Origin: Hippea jasoniae
GTDB lineage: Bacteria; Campylobacterota_A; Desulfurellia; Desulfurellales; Hippeaceae
NCBI RefSeq assembly: GCF_000744435.1
Contig: NZ_JQLX01000010.1
Coordinates: 124,001-188,000 of the forward strand
Direction: 5' to 3'
Length of the DNA: 64,000 nucleotides
Made by a program: the position numbers and the translations under genes
Notes under the pieces: model-generated
What the model was told of the DNA's origin: nothing
Seen by the model: only the letters and a program-made list of their open reading frames with translations
The model's database searches: none
In this document: piece by piece, positions 27,183-37,632 of the stretch
How positions within the stretch are numbered: position 1 is the stretch's first letter
Layout: the number at the start of each line of letters is the position of its first letter

Positions 27183-28494
27183 TAAAAATCCTTTAAGAAC
27201 AATCGTTATAGGTTTTTTTACCGTTATAATGGTGGGATGTTTATTGCTTATGATGCCCTTTAGCAGCTACGGCGGCGTGAATTTTGTTGATGCCTTATTT
27301 ACAGCCACATCAGCTGTATGTGTTACAGGTTTGATTGTTGTTAGTATGTCTCATTTTACGCTGATTGGGCAGCTTATTATACTGCTTCTTATTCAGGTGG
27401 GCGGTTTTGGATATATGAGCATTACATCATTTGTTATACTTGCCTTCAAAAAAAAGCTTTCATACAGGGATCAAATCATATTAAAAGAGGCCTTCAACTA
27501 TACCGAAATCGACTCCTTAACGGCTTTTTTTAGAAGGGTTATGATGTTTGCACTATTCAGTGAGATTTTAGGTGCTGTTGTTTTATTTTTTGTTTTTTAT
27601 CCTCAATTTGATTTTTTAAAAGCATTTTACTTTGCCGTTTTTCATTCAATCAGTGCATTCAATAACGCTGGTTTTTCACTGTTTTCTGACTCCTTTGTGG
27701 GTTATAAATACAATGTTGTTTTGAATTTTACAGTTATGGCTTTGATTATTGCTGGCGGGATAGGGTTTATAGTTGTTGATGAGCTGATTCTGTTTAAAAA
27801 GAAAGTGCTTAAATACATCTCACTCCATACAAAACTCACGCTACTTACAACGGCTATTTTGATTTTTGGTGGGGCTTTCTTGATATATCTGCTTGAAAGG
27901 AATAATATTTTATCTGGCGGTGGTTTTTTTAAAGATATGCTTGTGTGTTTATTTCAAAGCGTCACTACAAGAACGGCAGGCTTTAACACCGTTAACCTCA
28001 TAAGCATGCACAACTCCACACTGTTTTTGATGATAGTTTTGATGTTTATCGGCGCAAGTGTGGGTGGCACAGGCGGTGGTATAAAAACAACCACTGCAGC
28101 AAGTGTAGTTGTGGCCATAGTTTCATACATCAGAGGATCAAAAGAGGTGCATATATTCAAGCGCAGAATCCCTGATGAGATTGTGTATAAATCTTTTGTA
28201 ATTATAATTTTATCGTTTTTTGTTGTCTCTTTAGCGGCGTTTGTTTTAAGCGATATAGAGAATGCAAATTTCCTATCGTGTTTGTTTGAGACTGTTTCAG
28301 CACTTTCAACGGTGGGCTTATCGATTAGCAAAACGAATTTAAGCCTTTCTAATAGTTTCAACGATGCAGGCAAGCTTATTATAATCTTTTTGATGTTTGC
28401 AGGTAGAATCGGTTTATTTAGCTTTTCTGTTGCACTTTTTAGAAGCTCTACTCAAAAGCGATACAGCCTGCCTGAAGGGAGAATATTTGTATGA
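27175..28494 (+). CDS. Potassium uptake channel subunit (TrkH/KtrB family)
   Basis: This is a 439-residue membrane protein with four pore repeats. Selectivity-filter-like segments include TSAVCVTGL (about 43), SAFNNAGFSLF (about 161), TTRTAGFNTVNL (about 263) and ALSTVGLS (about 381). The length favours KtrB over the longer TrkH. The regulatory partner is encoded immediately downstream with a 4-base overlap. Together they form a K+ uptake system, useful for osmotic adaptation. Confidence 0.92.
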   Translation: MVSKNPLRTIVIGFFTVIMVGCLLLMMPFSSYGGVNFVDALFTATSAVCVTGLIVVSMSHFTLIGQLIILLLIQVGGFGYMSITSFVILAFKKKLSYRDQIILKEAFNYTEIDSLTAFFRRVMMFALFSEILGAVVLFFVFYPQFDFLKAFYFAVFHSISAFNNAGFSLFSDSFVGYKYNVVLNFTVMALIIAGGIGFIVVDELILFKKKVLKYISLHTKLTLLTTAILIFGGAFLIYLLERNNILSGGGFFKDMLVCLFQSVTTRTAGFNTVNLISMHNSTLFLMIVLMFIGASVGGTGGGIKTTTAASVVVAIVSYIRGSKEVHIFKRRIPDEIVYKSFVIIILSFFVVSLAAFVLSDIENANFLSCLFETVSALSTVGLSISKTNLSLSNSFNDAGKLIIIFLMFAGRIGLFSFSVALFRSSTQKRYSLPEGRIFV

Positions 28495-29138
28495 GTAAGT
28501 TGTATTGTGTGATAGGTCTTGGGAGGTTTGGTTTCAGTGTTGCCCAGCGTTTGATTGAGCTAAAAAAGGATGTTATCTGTATAGATAAGGATGAGGAGAA
28601 GGTTAAAGAGGTTTCTGAAGTTGCACCTGTTGTGTATCAGCTTGACTGCACCGATGAAAAGGCTCTAAAGCAGGTTGGCATTAGCAATGTTGATGTGGCT
28701 GTTGTATCTGTAGGCAACGACATTGAGGTAAGTATCTTAACCGTTGCGATTCTGCATTCGTTTGGTATTAAAGAGATTTATGCAAAGGCAACAAATCCAC
28801 TCCATGGCAGGGTGCTTGCTAAGGTGGGGGCAACGAGAGTTATATTTCCAGAAAAGGAGAAAGGTATAGACCTTGCAAATCATTTAGCGGGTGTTGATAT
28901 TATTGAGGCAATAGACTCAACGGGCAAATATGTATTTGCAAAGATGAAGGCACCCTCGATTTTTGTGGGCAAAAGTATTATTGAGCTTGATGTTAGAAAG
29001 CGTTTTGGTTTAAATATTATCGGGATTCAGCGAAACAGTAGGTTTGACATCAATCCATCACCCAATGAGGTAATAAGTGAGAACGATACATTATTGGTGG
29101 TGGGGAAAAAGGAAGATGTAGAAAAGGTGGGGCTGTAG
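28491..29138 (+). CDS. Potassium uptake regulator with single RCK module (KtrA/TrkA type)
   Basis: This 215-residue protein has an N-terminal NAD/ATP-binding Rossmann fold, VIGLGRFGFSVA (about residues 6-17), with the acidic strand end CIDKDEE, and a C-terminal RCK_C domain (about 135-215). Only one RCK unit is present, as in KtrA, rather than the doubled TrkA of enterics. It overlaps the channel gene by 4 bases, so the two subunits should be made together and gate K+ flow. Confidence 0.93.
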   Translation: MSKLYCVIGLGRFGFSVAQRLIELKKDVICIDKDEEKVKEVSEVAPVVYQLDCTDEKALKQVGISNVDVAVVSVGNDIEVSILTVAILHSFGIKEIYAKATNPLHGRVLAKVGATRVIFPEKEKGIDLANHLAGVDIIEAIDSTGKYVFAKMKAPSIFVGKSIIELDVRKRFGLNIIGIQRNSRFDINPSPNEVISENDTLLVVGKKEDVEKVGL

Positions 29139-30185
29139 ATGGAGTTTGAGCTGAAATGGCTTGCGTTTGAGATAACGCCACGATGCAATCTAAACTGCAT
29201 ACACTGCAGAACAAATGCCTCTGCAAACCTTAAAGATAAATTATCCTTTGATGATATCCGCTCAATTATCGATGAGATCTCAACTGAATTTAAACCCGTT
29301 GTTGTTTTAACGGGCGGTGAGCCGCTTTTAAGAGACGATGTTTTTGATATAGCTGACTATATACACTCAAAAGGCATGAGGGTAGGGCTAGCCACAAACG
29401 GCACCCTTGTTGATGAGAATGTGGCAAAAAAAATCAAGCAGTATATCGATATTGTCTCGTTGAGTTTGGATGGCTCAAATGCTTCAATTCACGATCATTT
29501 TAGGCAGGTTAGAGGAGCGTTTGATGCAACGGTTAATGCAGCAAGAATATTCAGGCAGATGGAAATAGATTTTATCATCAACTCTTCTTTTACAAAGCGC
29601 AATCAAAGCGATATTGAGAATACATACAGGCTTACAAAAAGGCTTGGTGCCAGAGCCTGGTATATGTTTATGATTGTGCCAACAGGCAGAGCCGAAGAAC
29701 TCAAAGAGGAGCTTATCGATAAAAAAGATTACTACAACATTTTAAAATGGCATTTTGATATGGAAAGTAAAGAGAAGGATATGCTTGTGCGTCCCACATG
29801 TGCGCCTGAATATTACGCTGTTATAGACATTGAATCCAAAAAACAATCTGTGGAATTTAAAAGAAGGACGCTTAAATTTTCAACAGGAGGAGCAAAGGGA
29901 TGTGTGGCAGGGCAGCTGATAGCGTTTATCGGTTATGATGGGAGCATTAAGCCTTGCAGCTATTTTCTAAGAAGTGCTGGCAATGCCCTCACTGAAGGAT
30001 TTTTAAATATATGGCATAACTCGAAGATCTTTAAGGATTTGAGGGATTTTAACTCATATAATAAGCTGTGCGCCCATTGCAGGTATATCAATGTTTGCGG
30101 GGGTTGCAGGGCAAGGGCTGATGCGTATTTTAACGATTACCTTGCAGAGGATCCATACTGCCTGTTTTTTGGAGGTGGCAGATGA
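29139..30185 (+). CDS. Radical SAM protein with SPASM-like C-terminus
   Basis: This 348-residue enzyme has the radical SAM cluster C-x3-C-x2-C (RCNLNCIHC, residues 16-23). VLTGGEPLLRDD follows near 58. The C-terminal cysteine-rich part (CVAG near 257, then CAHCRYINVCGGCRA near 311-326) can bind an extra Fe-S cluster. The layout recalls heme d1/AhbD/NirJ or peptide-maturing SPASM enzymes. No heme or peptide partner is nearby, so the function is open. It follows the potassium regulator with no gap and overlaps the sirtuin gene by 4 bases. Confidence 0.82.
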   Translation: MEFELKWLAFEITPRCNLNCIHCRTNASANLKDKLSFDDIRSIIDEISTEFKPVVVLTGGEPLLRDDVFDIADYIHSKGMRVGLATNGTLVDENVAKKIKQYIDIVSLSLDGSNASIHDHFRQVRGAFDATVNAARIFRQMEIDFIINSSFTKRNQSDIENTYRLTKRLGARAWYMFMIVPTGRAEELKEELIDKKDYYNILKWHFDMESKEKDMLVRPTCAPEYYAVIDIESKKQSVEFKRRTLKFSTGGAKGCVAGQLIAFIGYDGSIKPCSYFLRSAGNALTEGFLNIWHNSKIFKDLRDFNSYNKLCAHCRYINVCGGCRARADAYFNDYLAEDPYCLFFGGGR

Positions 30186-31015
30186 TAGTGGATGATTTTA
30201 AACTACTTGAAGAGAAGCTTAAACAGTCAAGGAGCTGTTTGTTTTTAACAAGTGCTGGAATGAGTGCAGACAGCGGCATTCCAACCTTCAGAGATAAAGA
30301 AGGCTACTGGCGCAACTTTCCCGTTTTTAAGCGGCTTGGTCTTGAGGCAATTGAGCTTGCAAACCCCTATAGTTTTGAGGTAAGGCCGCAGTATGCATGG
30401 GCGTTTTATGAATGGAGAAGAAGAAACGCACATCAAAATAAGCCGCATAAGGGTTATCATGTAATCAATCGACTCATCGATGAGGTGTTTGAAAAATCAT
30501 TTGTTCACACAACAAATACCGATGGTTATCATATTATTTCAGGTCTTGATGAATCGCTTGTTTATGAGGTTCACGGATCGATGTGGCGGCTGCAGTGCAT
30601 GAGAGGTTCTGCCTGCTCGTTTGGTGTAGTTGAAAATAGGGATGTGCCACTGTGCGATTTGGATTATGAAACAATGATTGCAACGAATCTGCCAAAATGC
30701 CCTGTATGCGGTGAGCTTTTGCGACCCAATATTTTGATGTTTGGCGACTGGTACTATGTTGAAAATGATTATCAGATAGCAAACTACCATAACTTTTTGA
30801 ATGAGGTGGGAGTGCCAGAGCTTATATTTTTAGTGGGTTCAAGTTCTGCTGTACCTACAAATGATTATATTGCAACACGGTTTCAATCAAGAGGTGCTTT
30901 TGTTGTGACAATTAACCCTGATCCTTCAAGCACCGCCGTATGCAAGCCGGATCTTTTTTTGAAGAAAAAGGCTAAAGAAGCGTTTGAAATAATAGAAAAA
31001 ATCGTATTCGGTTAA
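30182..31015 (+). CDS. Divergent Sir2-family NAD-dependent deacylase
   Basis: This 277-residue protein has the NAD loop SAGMSADSGIPTFR (about residues 21-34). TNTDGYH replaces the usual QNID-x-LH, with Asn and Asp kept. The catalytic histidine is in VHGS (about 131). The zinc site is odd: the first cysteine pair reads C-x5-C instead of C-x2-C, while the second is CPVC. The next motif is RPNILMFGD. Deacylase activity is plausible. Its stop codon overlaps the convergent rsfS stop. Confidence 0.83.
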   Translation: MIVDDFKLLEEKLKQSRSCLFLTSAGMSADSGIPTFRDKEGYWRNFPVFKRLGLEAIELANPYSFEVRPQYAWAFYEWRRRNAHQNKPHKGYHVINRLIDEVFEKSFVHTTNTDGYHIISGLDESLVYEVHGSMWRLQCMRGSACSFGVVENRDVPLCDLDYETMIATNLPKCPVCGELLRPNILMFGDWYYVENDYQIANYHNFLNEVGVPELIFLVGSSSAVPTNDYIATRFQSRGAFVVTINPDPSSTAVCKPDLFLKKKAKEAFEIIEKIVFG

Positions 31016-31332
31016 CCGCTGGATAGTCGCTGCTGAATGGTTTTATCCCATAAAGATTCGATGTCGTATTCCTTTCTCTTTGAAGGGCTGAATAGATGAA
31101 CAATTACATCAAAGCAGTCTATAACAGTCCATGAGCCGTCTTTGGATTCCTCAAGATGATGTATGTCTATGCCGCTTTTTTTGATTTCATCGTATATCGC
31201 ATAAACCTGTTTATCCGATTCTATCGTTGCTATAATAAAAAAGTCAAAAAGCGACGAACGCATGCGCATGTCTATTGAAACGATATCTGTAGCCTTTTTA
31301 TCCTCTAAAATCTCCACTATTCTGTCTCTCAT
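31012..31332 (-). CDS. rsfS: Ribosomal silencing factor RsfS
   Basis: This 106-residue protein binds ribosomal protein L14 and blocks subunit joining when nutrients are low. KKATDIVSIDMR, DFFIIATIESDKQVYAI and the C-terminal WTVIDCFDVIVHLF match the family. It is the last gene of the rplU-rsfS operon and overlaps nadD by 4 bases, a very common pairing. Its stop TAA shares bases with the convergent sirtuin stop. Confidence 0.95.
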   Translation of the reverse strand: MRDRIVEILEDKKATDIVSIDMRMRSSLFDFFIIATIESDKQVYAIYDEIKKSGIDIHHLEESKDGSWTVIDCFDVIVHLFSPSKRKEYDIESLWDKTIQQRLSSG

Positions 31333-31958
31333 CTATACAACCCCTTCTCCATTATAAAATTTTCCACTTTTTCTGGCACAAGGTAGGTTATGCATTCCCC
31401 CTTTTTGATTTTTTCCCTGATCATACTTGATGATACATCAAAAGCAGGCGGTGTGTAAATATAAACCACGCCTTTTTTTGCTGGATAGTTGTTTTTTTGA
31501 TCAACTTCAACAAAGGTTATAATATCTCTGTATTTTTTAATAATAATGCTTGTATCATACTCAGGCCTTTTTACGACAATAAAAGTGATGAGCTCAAGCA
31601 GTTTTTTATAGTTTTTCCAGCTCGATAGATAGTAAAACGCATCGGTGCCCACGATAAAGAAGAGCTCATCGTTTTTGTATAGCTCTTTTAGCTGCTCAAT
31701 TGTATCCACCGTGTAGTTAACCTTATTGGCGTCAATTTCTATCGATGAGACCTCAAGAAAATCTATCCTTTCGATGGCTAATTTTAGCATCTGCAATCTG
31801 TATGTTGCATTGGCCACATCGTTTTTTTTGTGGGGTGGAATGCCTGTTGGTATAAAAATAGCCTTATCAAGCATAAATGTTTCATAAACACTTATTGCGC
31901 CTCTGATGTGTCCTATGTGAACAGGATTGAATGTGCCTCCTAAAAAGCCAATCCTCAC
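31329..31958 (-). CDS. nadD: Nicotinate-nucleotide adenylyltransferase
   Basis: This enzyme makes deamido-NAD from nicotinate mononucleotide and ATP. The nucleotidyl-transferase signature GGTFNPVHIGH is at residues 6-16 and the C-terminal motif SSSMIREKI near 176. Length 209. The GTG start overlaps the proA stop (GTGA), showing translational coupling; rsfS overlaps its 3' end. Confidence 0.95.
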   Translation of the reverse strand: MRIGFLGGTFNPVHIGHIRGAISVYETFMLDKAIFIPTGIPPHKKNDVANATYRLQMLKLAIERIDFLEVSSIEIDANKVNYTVDTIEQLKELYKNDELFFIVGTDAFYYLSSWKNYKKLLELITFIVVKRPEYDTSIIIKKYRDIITFVEVDQKNNYPAKKGVVYIYTPPAFDVSSSMIREKIKKGECITYLVPEKVENFIMEKGLYR

Positions 31959-33197
31959 TGCCTTATCTGACCATCCCCTCTAATTTTATACTTATAGGTG
32001 GTGAGTTCTTTTAAACCAACAGGGCCTCTTGCATGCAATTTGTTTGTGCTTATGCCGATTTCTGCACCAAACCCAAAAACACCGCCGTCTGTGAAGCGAG
32101 TTGAAGCGTTAACATATACGCATGAGGCATCCACCTCATTTAAAAACCTTTCAGCAGTAGAATAGTTTTCTGTAACTATAGCCTCGGAGTGTTTTGAGCC
32201 GTATTTATTAATATGTTCAATGGCTTCATCTGCGCTCTCCACAACTTTGATTGATAATATCAAATCTAAATATTCAGTTTGCCAGTCTTCTTCTTTAGCT
32301 TCCTTAACATCTATGAATTCAAGTGTTTTTTTACATCCCCTCAGTTCAACCTCTGCTTTATCCATTAAAGGCTTAAACGCTTTTAGAAATTTTTCTGCTA
32401 TAGCCCTATGAACAAGCAGAGTTTCCATAGCATTGCATACGCCGGGGCGTTGAACCTTTGCATTAAAAGCGATATCGAGCGCCTTTTTAATGTTGGCGTC
32501 TTTGTCGATATAAGTATGACATAAGCCTTTATCGTGTTTGATAACGGGCATTGTGGCGTTTTGGCTAACAAATTTTACAAGGCCTTCGCCACCTCTTGGA
32601 ACGATCGCATCGATATATTTATCGCTTTTTAGCATGATATTTACGGCGGTTCTATCTGTTGTATCTAAAAAGCCTATTGTGTCAGGGTTTAAATTGTTTT
32701 TTTCAAGTGCCTCTTTCAGAAGCTCACTTAAGAGTCTGTTTGAGTTTATGGCCTCTGAGCCACCTTTTAAAACTGCAGAATTAAGGGATTTTAATGTCAA
32801 TATTGCAGCATCTATGGTGACATTGGGTCTTGATTCATAGATAATGCCTATTGTGCCTATGGGAACTCTAACCTTTTCTATACTCAACCCATTTTCAAGC
32901 CGCCATCCCTCTATCACTTCACCTACAGGACATTTTAGTTTTTTGACAACCTCTATAGACTCTATTATGCCGCCGATTCTTTTGTCGTTTAGAATTAATC
33001 TATCAATAAGCGCAGATTTTAGATTGTTTTTTTTAGCGTTTTCTACATCTATGGCGTTGATTTTTTTGATTTTTTCCCTGTTTTTGTCTATCAGCTCTGC
33101 AAGGCTTTCCAAAGCTGCATTTACGGTATCCTCTCTTTGTTTTGAAAGTTCAAAAAACGCATCATGCGCTTTTTTTAGAATATCATCAACATAACTT

Positions 33198-33205
<8 letters not shown>
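31955..33205 (-). CDS. proA: Gamma-glutamyl phosphate reductase
   Basis: This is the second step of proline synthesis: glutamyl phosphate to glutamate semialdehyde with NADPH. The aldehyde-dehydrogenase-like fold carries IGIIYESRPNVT (about residues 118-129) and the catalytic cysteine in RPGVCNAMETLL (about 253-264). Length 416 is standard. It overlaps proB by 8 bases, so ProB and ProA, which act in sequence on a labile intermediate, are made together. Confidence 0.97.
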
Positions 33206-35263
<2,058 letters not shown>

Positions 35264-35512
35264 TTACGGATATACGCTGACAAACTTCTTGCCTAATTTC
35301 TCCTCAAACTTAACAACGCCATTTATCAATGCAAACAGGGTGTCATCCTTGCCTTTGCCGGTATTTTTTCCGGGATGCCACTTTGTGCCCCTCTGGCGCA
35401 CTAAAATCTCTCCAGCTTTAACTCTCTGCCCGTCTGATCTTTTAACACCAAGCCTTTTGCCTATACTATCCCTGCCGTTTTTGGTGCTTCCAAGGCCTTT
35501 TTTATGAGCCAT
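35264..35512 (-). CDS. rpmA: Large ribosomal subunit protein bL27
   Basis: This 82-residue protein starts [16 protein letters not shown] and contains [15 protein letters not shown] [15 protein letters not shown]. The N-terminus reaches the peptidyl-transferase centre. There is no N-terminal extension that would need cleavage. It sits between rplU (11 bases) and obgE (no gap). Confidence 0.98.
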   Translation of the reverse strand: MAHKKGLGSTKNGRDSIGKRLGVKRSDGQRVKAGEILVRQRGTKWHPGKNTGKGKDDTLFALINGVVKFEEKLGKKFVSVYP

Positions 35513-35523
35513 CTATCTCCCCC

Positions 35524-35823
35524 TTATGCTTCTATCTTTGTGATTTTGACTTCTGTAAAATACTGCCTGTGCCCCTTTTTTCTTGTGTATCCCTTTCTCC
35601 TTTTAAATTTAAAGACGATGATTTTTTTAGCTTTGGCGGTTCTAATAACCTTTGCTGAAACCTTTGCATTTTCAACATAAGGATTGCCAACCTTATCGCC
35701 CACCATCAAAACTTTGTCAAATGTAATCTCGCTTTTGTCTTCAACGGGTAGCTTTTCAACCCTTAAAACATCACCCTCTTTTACGATGTATTGCTTTCCG
35801 CCAGTTTCTATTACTGCAAACAT
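35524..35823 (-). CDS. rplU: Large ribosomal subunit protein bL21
   Basis: This 99-residue protein starts [18 protein letters not shown], with the C-terminal [12 protein letters not shown] rRNA-binding region. The ATG at 35823 was chosen because AAGGGG lies 8 bases upstream and the protein then begins like other bL21. An in-frame GTG at 35832 would add three residues and overlap the ribosome site. It is the first gene of the rplU-rpmA-obgE-proB-proA-nadD-rsfS operon. Confidence 0.97.
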   Translation of the reverse strand: MFAVIETGGKQYIVKEGDVLRVEKLPVEDKSEITFDKVLMVGDKVGNPYVENAKVSAKVIRTAKAKKIIVFKFKRRKGYTRKKGHRQYFTEVKITKIEA

Positions 35824-35858
35824 CCTCAGCACCCCTTCTTTAAAAATTTAGCCCTATG

Positions 35859-35887
35859 CTTCTACAAAATTTGAGAGTGTTTGTCAA
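35859..35887 (-). promoter_or_regulatory. Candidate promoter for rplU operon
   Basis: On the minus strand, TTGACA (35887-35882), 17 bases, then TAGAAG (35864-35859). It gives a leader of about 30 bases before rplU. The -10 is imperfect (four of six). Confidence 0.5.
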
Positions 35888-35908
35888 GCAGCTAAAGCTT
35901 TTATCTCT

Positions 35909-36745
35909 TTATGATTTGCTTTTATCCTCTTTAAAACCCTTTATGAATTCAATAAAAAATACAAGGAATATGGCCAGAATTAATCCAGTGACAAATGCAA
36001 CAACTATAATAAGTTTTTTCTTTGGTTTTACTGGGTAGTCATGCTTTTCTATTTTTCCAATTATTTTTGCTTGCTGAATAAAAATTTTAGATAGTCTGAG
36101 TTTTAAATTTTCAATTTTTAGATTTAATGATAGTATTTTGTTTTCAATATCGCTTATAGCTTGAAGATAAGTATTTAGAATATGAGGGTTTTGTGTGTGT
36201 TTTATGATATCCTTATAATTTATTTCGTCATTAATGAGTATTTTCTTCTGCTCCTGAAGAATGTTAATTTGCTGCAATATGCTTTTTTTATAATCTTCTA
36301 TGATCGGTTTTTCAAGTTTGTGTATGCTATCCATAATATTTGAGAGCTCTTGTAAGTCCTTTTGATTTGATGTATCTTGAATTGTGATTGAGATAATTTT
36401 TTTGTTTATTTTATTAAGCTTAGCTTTTATTGATGGTAATTTCTGTTTTGTTTCTGACATATCAAAAGTTGAATTTATAAATACAACTAATTTAGATGAG
36501 TTTATTAGAGGATTTTTAAAGTTTTCAATGAAGCCTGGAAATAGATTTGCTTTAACTTCATATATTGGTGTCCTTGTAAAAGCATAGATTGCAGCTGCAA
36601 GTGTAACCACAAAGGTAAAAATAACAACAAACCACCTGTGTTTCCATATAGTCAGGAATAATTCCTTTAGATCAATTTCATCTTCTTCATAGTAGTTAAC
36701 AGGCACATATTGAACAGGTATAACCTCGGGTTTCTCTTCCTTCAT
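35909..36745 (-). CDS. Wzz-like polysaccharide chain-length determinant
   Basis: This 278-residue inner-membrane protein has an N-terminal span (about residues 34-53) after a cytoplasmic PxxY-rich start. A Wzz-type segment leads into a long periplasmic coiled-coil stretch (about 140-230), and a second span near the C-terminus (about 247-268) is preceded by DYPVKPKKK. This topology and the proline-rich segment before the second span are typical of Wzz proteins that set O-antigen or exopolysaccharide length. It stands alone, with its own promoter and no polysaccharide genes beside it. Confidence 0.85.
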   Translation of the reverse strand: MKEEKPEVIPVQYVPVNYYEEDEIDLKELFLTIWKHRWFVVIFTFVVTLAAAIYAFTRTPIYEVKANLFPGFIENFKNPLINSSKLVVFINSTFDMSETKQKLPSIKAKLNKINKKIISITIQDTSNQKDLQELSNIMDSIHKLEKPIIEDYKKSILQQINILQEQKKILINDEINYKDIIKHTQNPHILNTYLQAISDIENKILSLNLKIENLKLRLSKIFIQQAKIIGKIEKHDYPVKPKKKLIIVVAFVTGLILAIFLVFFIEFIKGFKEDKSKS

Positions 36746-36776
36746 ACTTCATCTCCATCTTAAATTTCGTCGTTTT

Positions 36777-36805
36777 ATTGTAATTATGACTCGCCCTATA
36801 GTCAA
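36777..36805 (-). promoter_or_regulatory. Strong promoter for the Wzz-like gene
   Basis: On the minus strand, TTGACT (36805-36800), 17 bases, then TACAAT (36782-36777). The transcript start is expected near 36770, about 25 bases before the ATG, with GGAGATGAAG as ribosome site. Confidence 0.6.
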
Positions 36806-36825
36806 GTTGATGTTGAAAAACACAC

Positions 36826-36854
36826 TTGACTTTGATGGCTTCTGTGGGTATATT
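36826..36854 (+). promoter_or_regulatory. Strong promoter for tRNA-Lys/tRNA-His unit
   Basis: TTGACT (36826-36831), 17 bases, then TATATT (36849-36854). Transcription should begin near 36861, about 6 bases before tRNA-Lys. No second promoter is evident before tRNA-His or the following gene. Confidence 0.6.
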
Positions 36855-36866
36855 TTTCCTGCAGGT

Positions 36867-36942
36867 GGGCCGCTAGCTCAGCTGGTAGAGCAACGGACTC
36901 TTAATCCGTCGGTCGTAGGTTCGATCCCTACGCGGCTCACCA
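36867..36942 (+). tRNA. tRNA-Lys (anticodon CTT)
   Basis: This is a 76-base cloverleaf with GGGCCGC/GCGGCTC acceptor arms (one G-U pair), D-arm GCTCAGCTGGTAGAGC and anticodon stem ACGGA/TCCGT. The loop is CTCTTAA (anticodon CTT, reading AAG; A37 is present, the t6A site), with T-arm GTAGG/CCTAC. CCA is encoded. Confidence 0.97.
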
Positions 36943-36965
36943 TTTCTTTTTTTATTTTCATTGTG

Positions 36966-37041
36966 GTGAGTATAGCTCAGCTGGCAGAGCACCAGGTTGT
37001 GGCCCTGGGGGTCGTGGGTTCAAGTCCCACTACTCACCCCA
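36966..37041 (+). tRNA. tRNA-His (anticodon GTG)
   Basis: Acceptor arms GTGAGTA/TACTCAC, anticodon loop TTGTGGC (anticodon GTG) and T-arm GTGGG/CCCAC. A G at 36965 faces the C discriminator, giving the extra G-1:C73 pair that marks tRNA-His. CCA is encoded. It lies 23 bases after tRNA-Lys and is probably on the same transcript. Confidence 0.97.
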
Positions 37042-37059
37042 TCTTTTCTGGATTTAGTT

Positions 37060-37632
37060 GTGATAACAAAGGATTATAAAAAAGCTCTGGCGATATTAAA
37101 TAATCATGGTGTTATAATATGCGATGCCTTCACGCTGTATGGTTTTTCTGCCAATCTTTTTGATGTTTTAGCAAACAAAAAGATTCTTCTTCTAAAAAAA
37201 AGGGATGCATTAAAGCCATTTATTGTTATTGCAAATAGTGATTTTATTTTTGATGTTGCAGTAGATGTTGATAGATGCCTACTTGAGAAGTTGCTGAGTC
37301 TATCTGTTAGTGCCGTTCTAAAAACCCGCATACAGATGCCTTTTTATGCGTCTCAAAATGGTTTTAGTGCCTTCAGAGTCGCCAATACAGAGTTTTTAAA
37401 AAAGATTTGCAGTCATTTTCCCATAACATCGACCAGTGTAAATATTTCAGGTAAAGAAAGTTTACTAAACCTGTCCGATTTGATACAACGGTTTTCAAAT
37501 AGGGTTGACTGTATCTGTGCTGGAAAACCGATAGGTGTTGCATCAACTGTTGTAAAGCTTGAGGGTAGAAATATAGAAATCCTGCGAAAGGGTTTTAATT
37601 ATAATCAAGTTCTGGAGGTAAAAAATGGTTGA
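37060..37632 (+). CDS. Sua5/YrdC/TsaC-like threonylcarbamoyl-AMP synthase
   Basis: This is a 190-residue YrdC-fold protein. The family signature is visible: LLKKRDALKPF (K-x-R ... K-P, about residues 45-55) and TSTSVNISG (S-x-N, about 127-135). The enzyme makes threonylcarbamoyl-AMP from threonine, bicarbonate and ATP for t6A at tRNA position 37. The GTG at 37060 is the first in-frame start beyond tRNA-His; the open frame extends back through the tRNA. The ribosome site is weak. It is more divergent than E. coli TsaC, so a YciO-type role cannot be excluded. It overlaps dapL by 8 bases. Confidence 0.75.
   Translation: MITKDYKKALAILNNHGVIICDAFTLYGFSANLFDVLANKKILLLKKRDALKPFIVIANSDFIFDVAVDVDRCLLEKLLSLSVSAVLKTRIQMPFYASQNGFSAFRVANTEFLKKICSHFPITSTSVNISGKESLLNLSDLIQRFSNRVDCICAGKPIGVASTVVKLEGRNIEILRKGFNYNQVLEVKNG

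Noticed and set aside
36786..37079. 97-residue open frame spanning both tRNA genes (GGPLAQLVEQ... type)
   Set aside because: This is the familiar false protein produced by translating tRNA-Lys and tRNA-His; the tRNAs fold perfectly.
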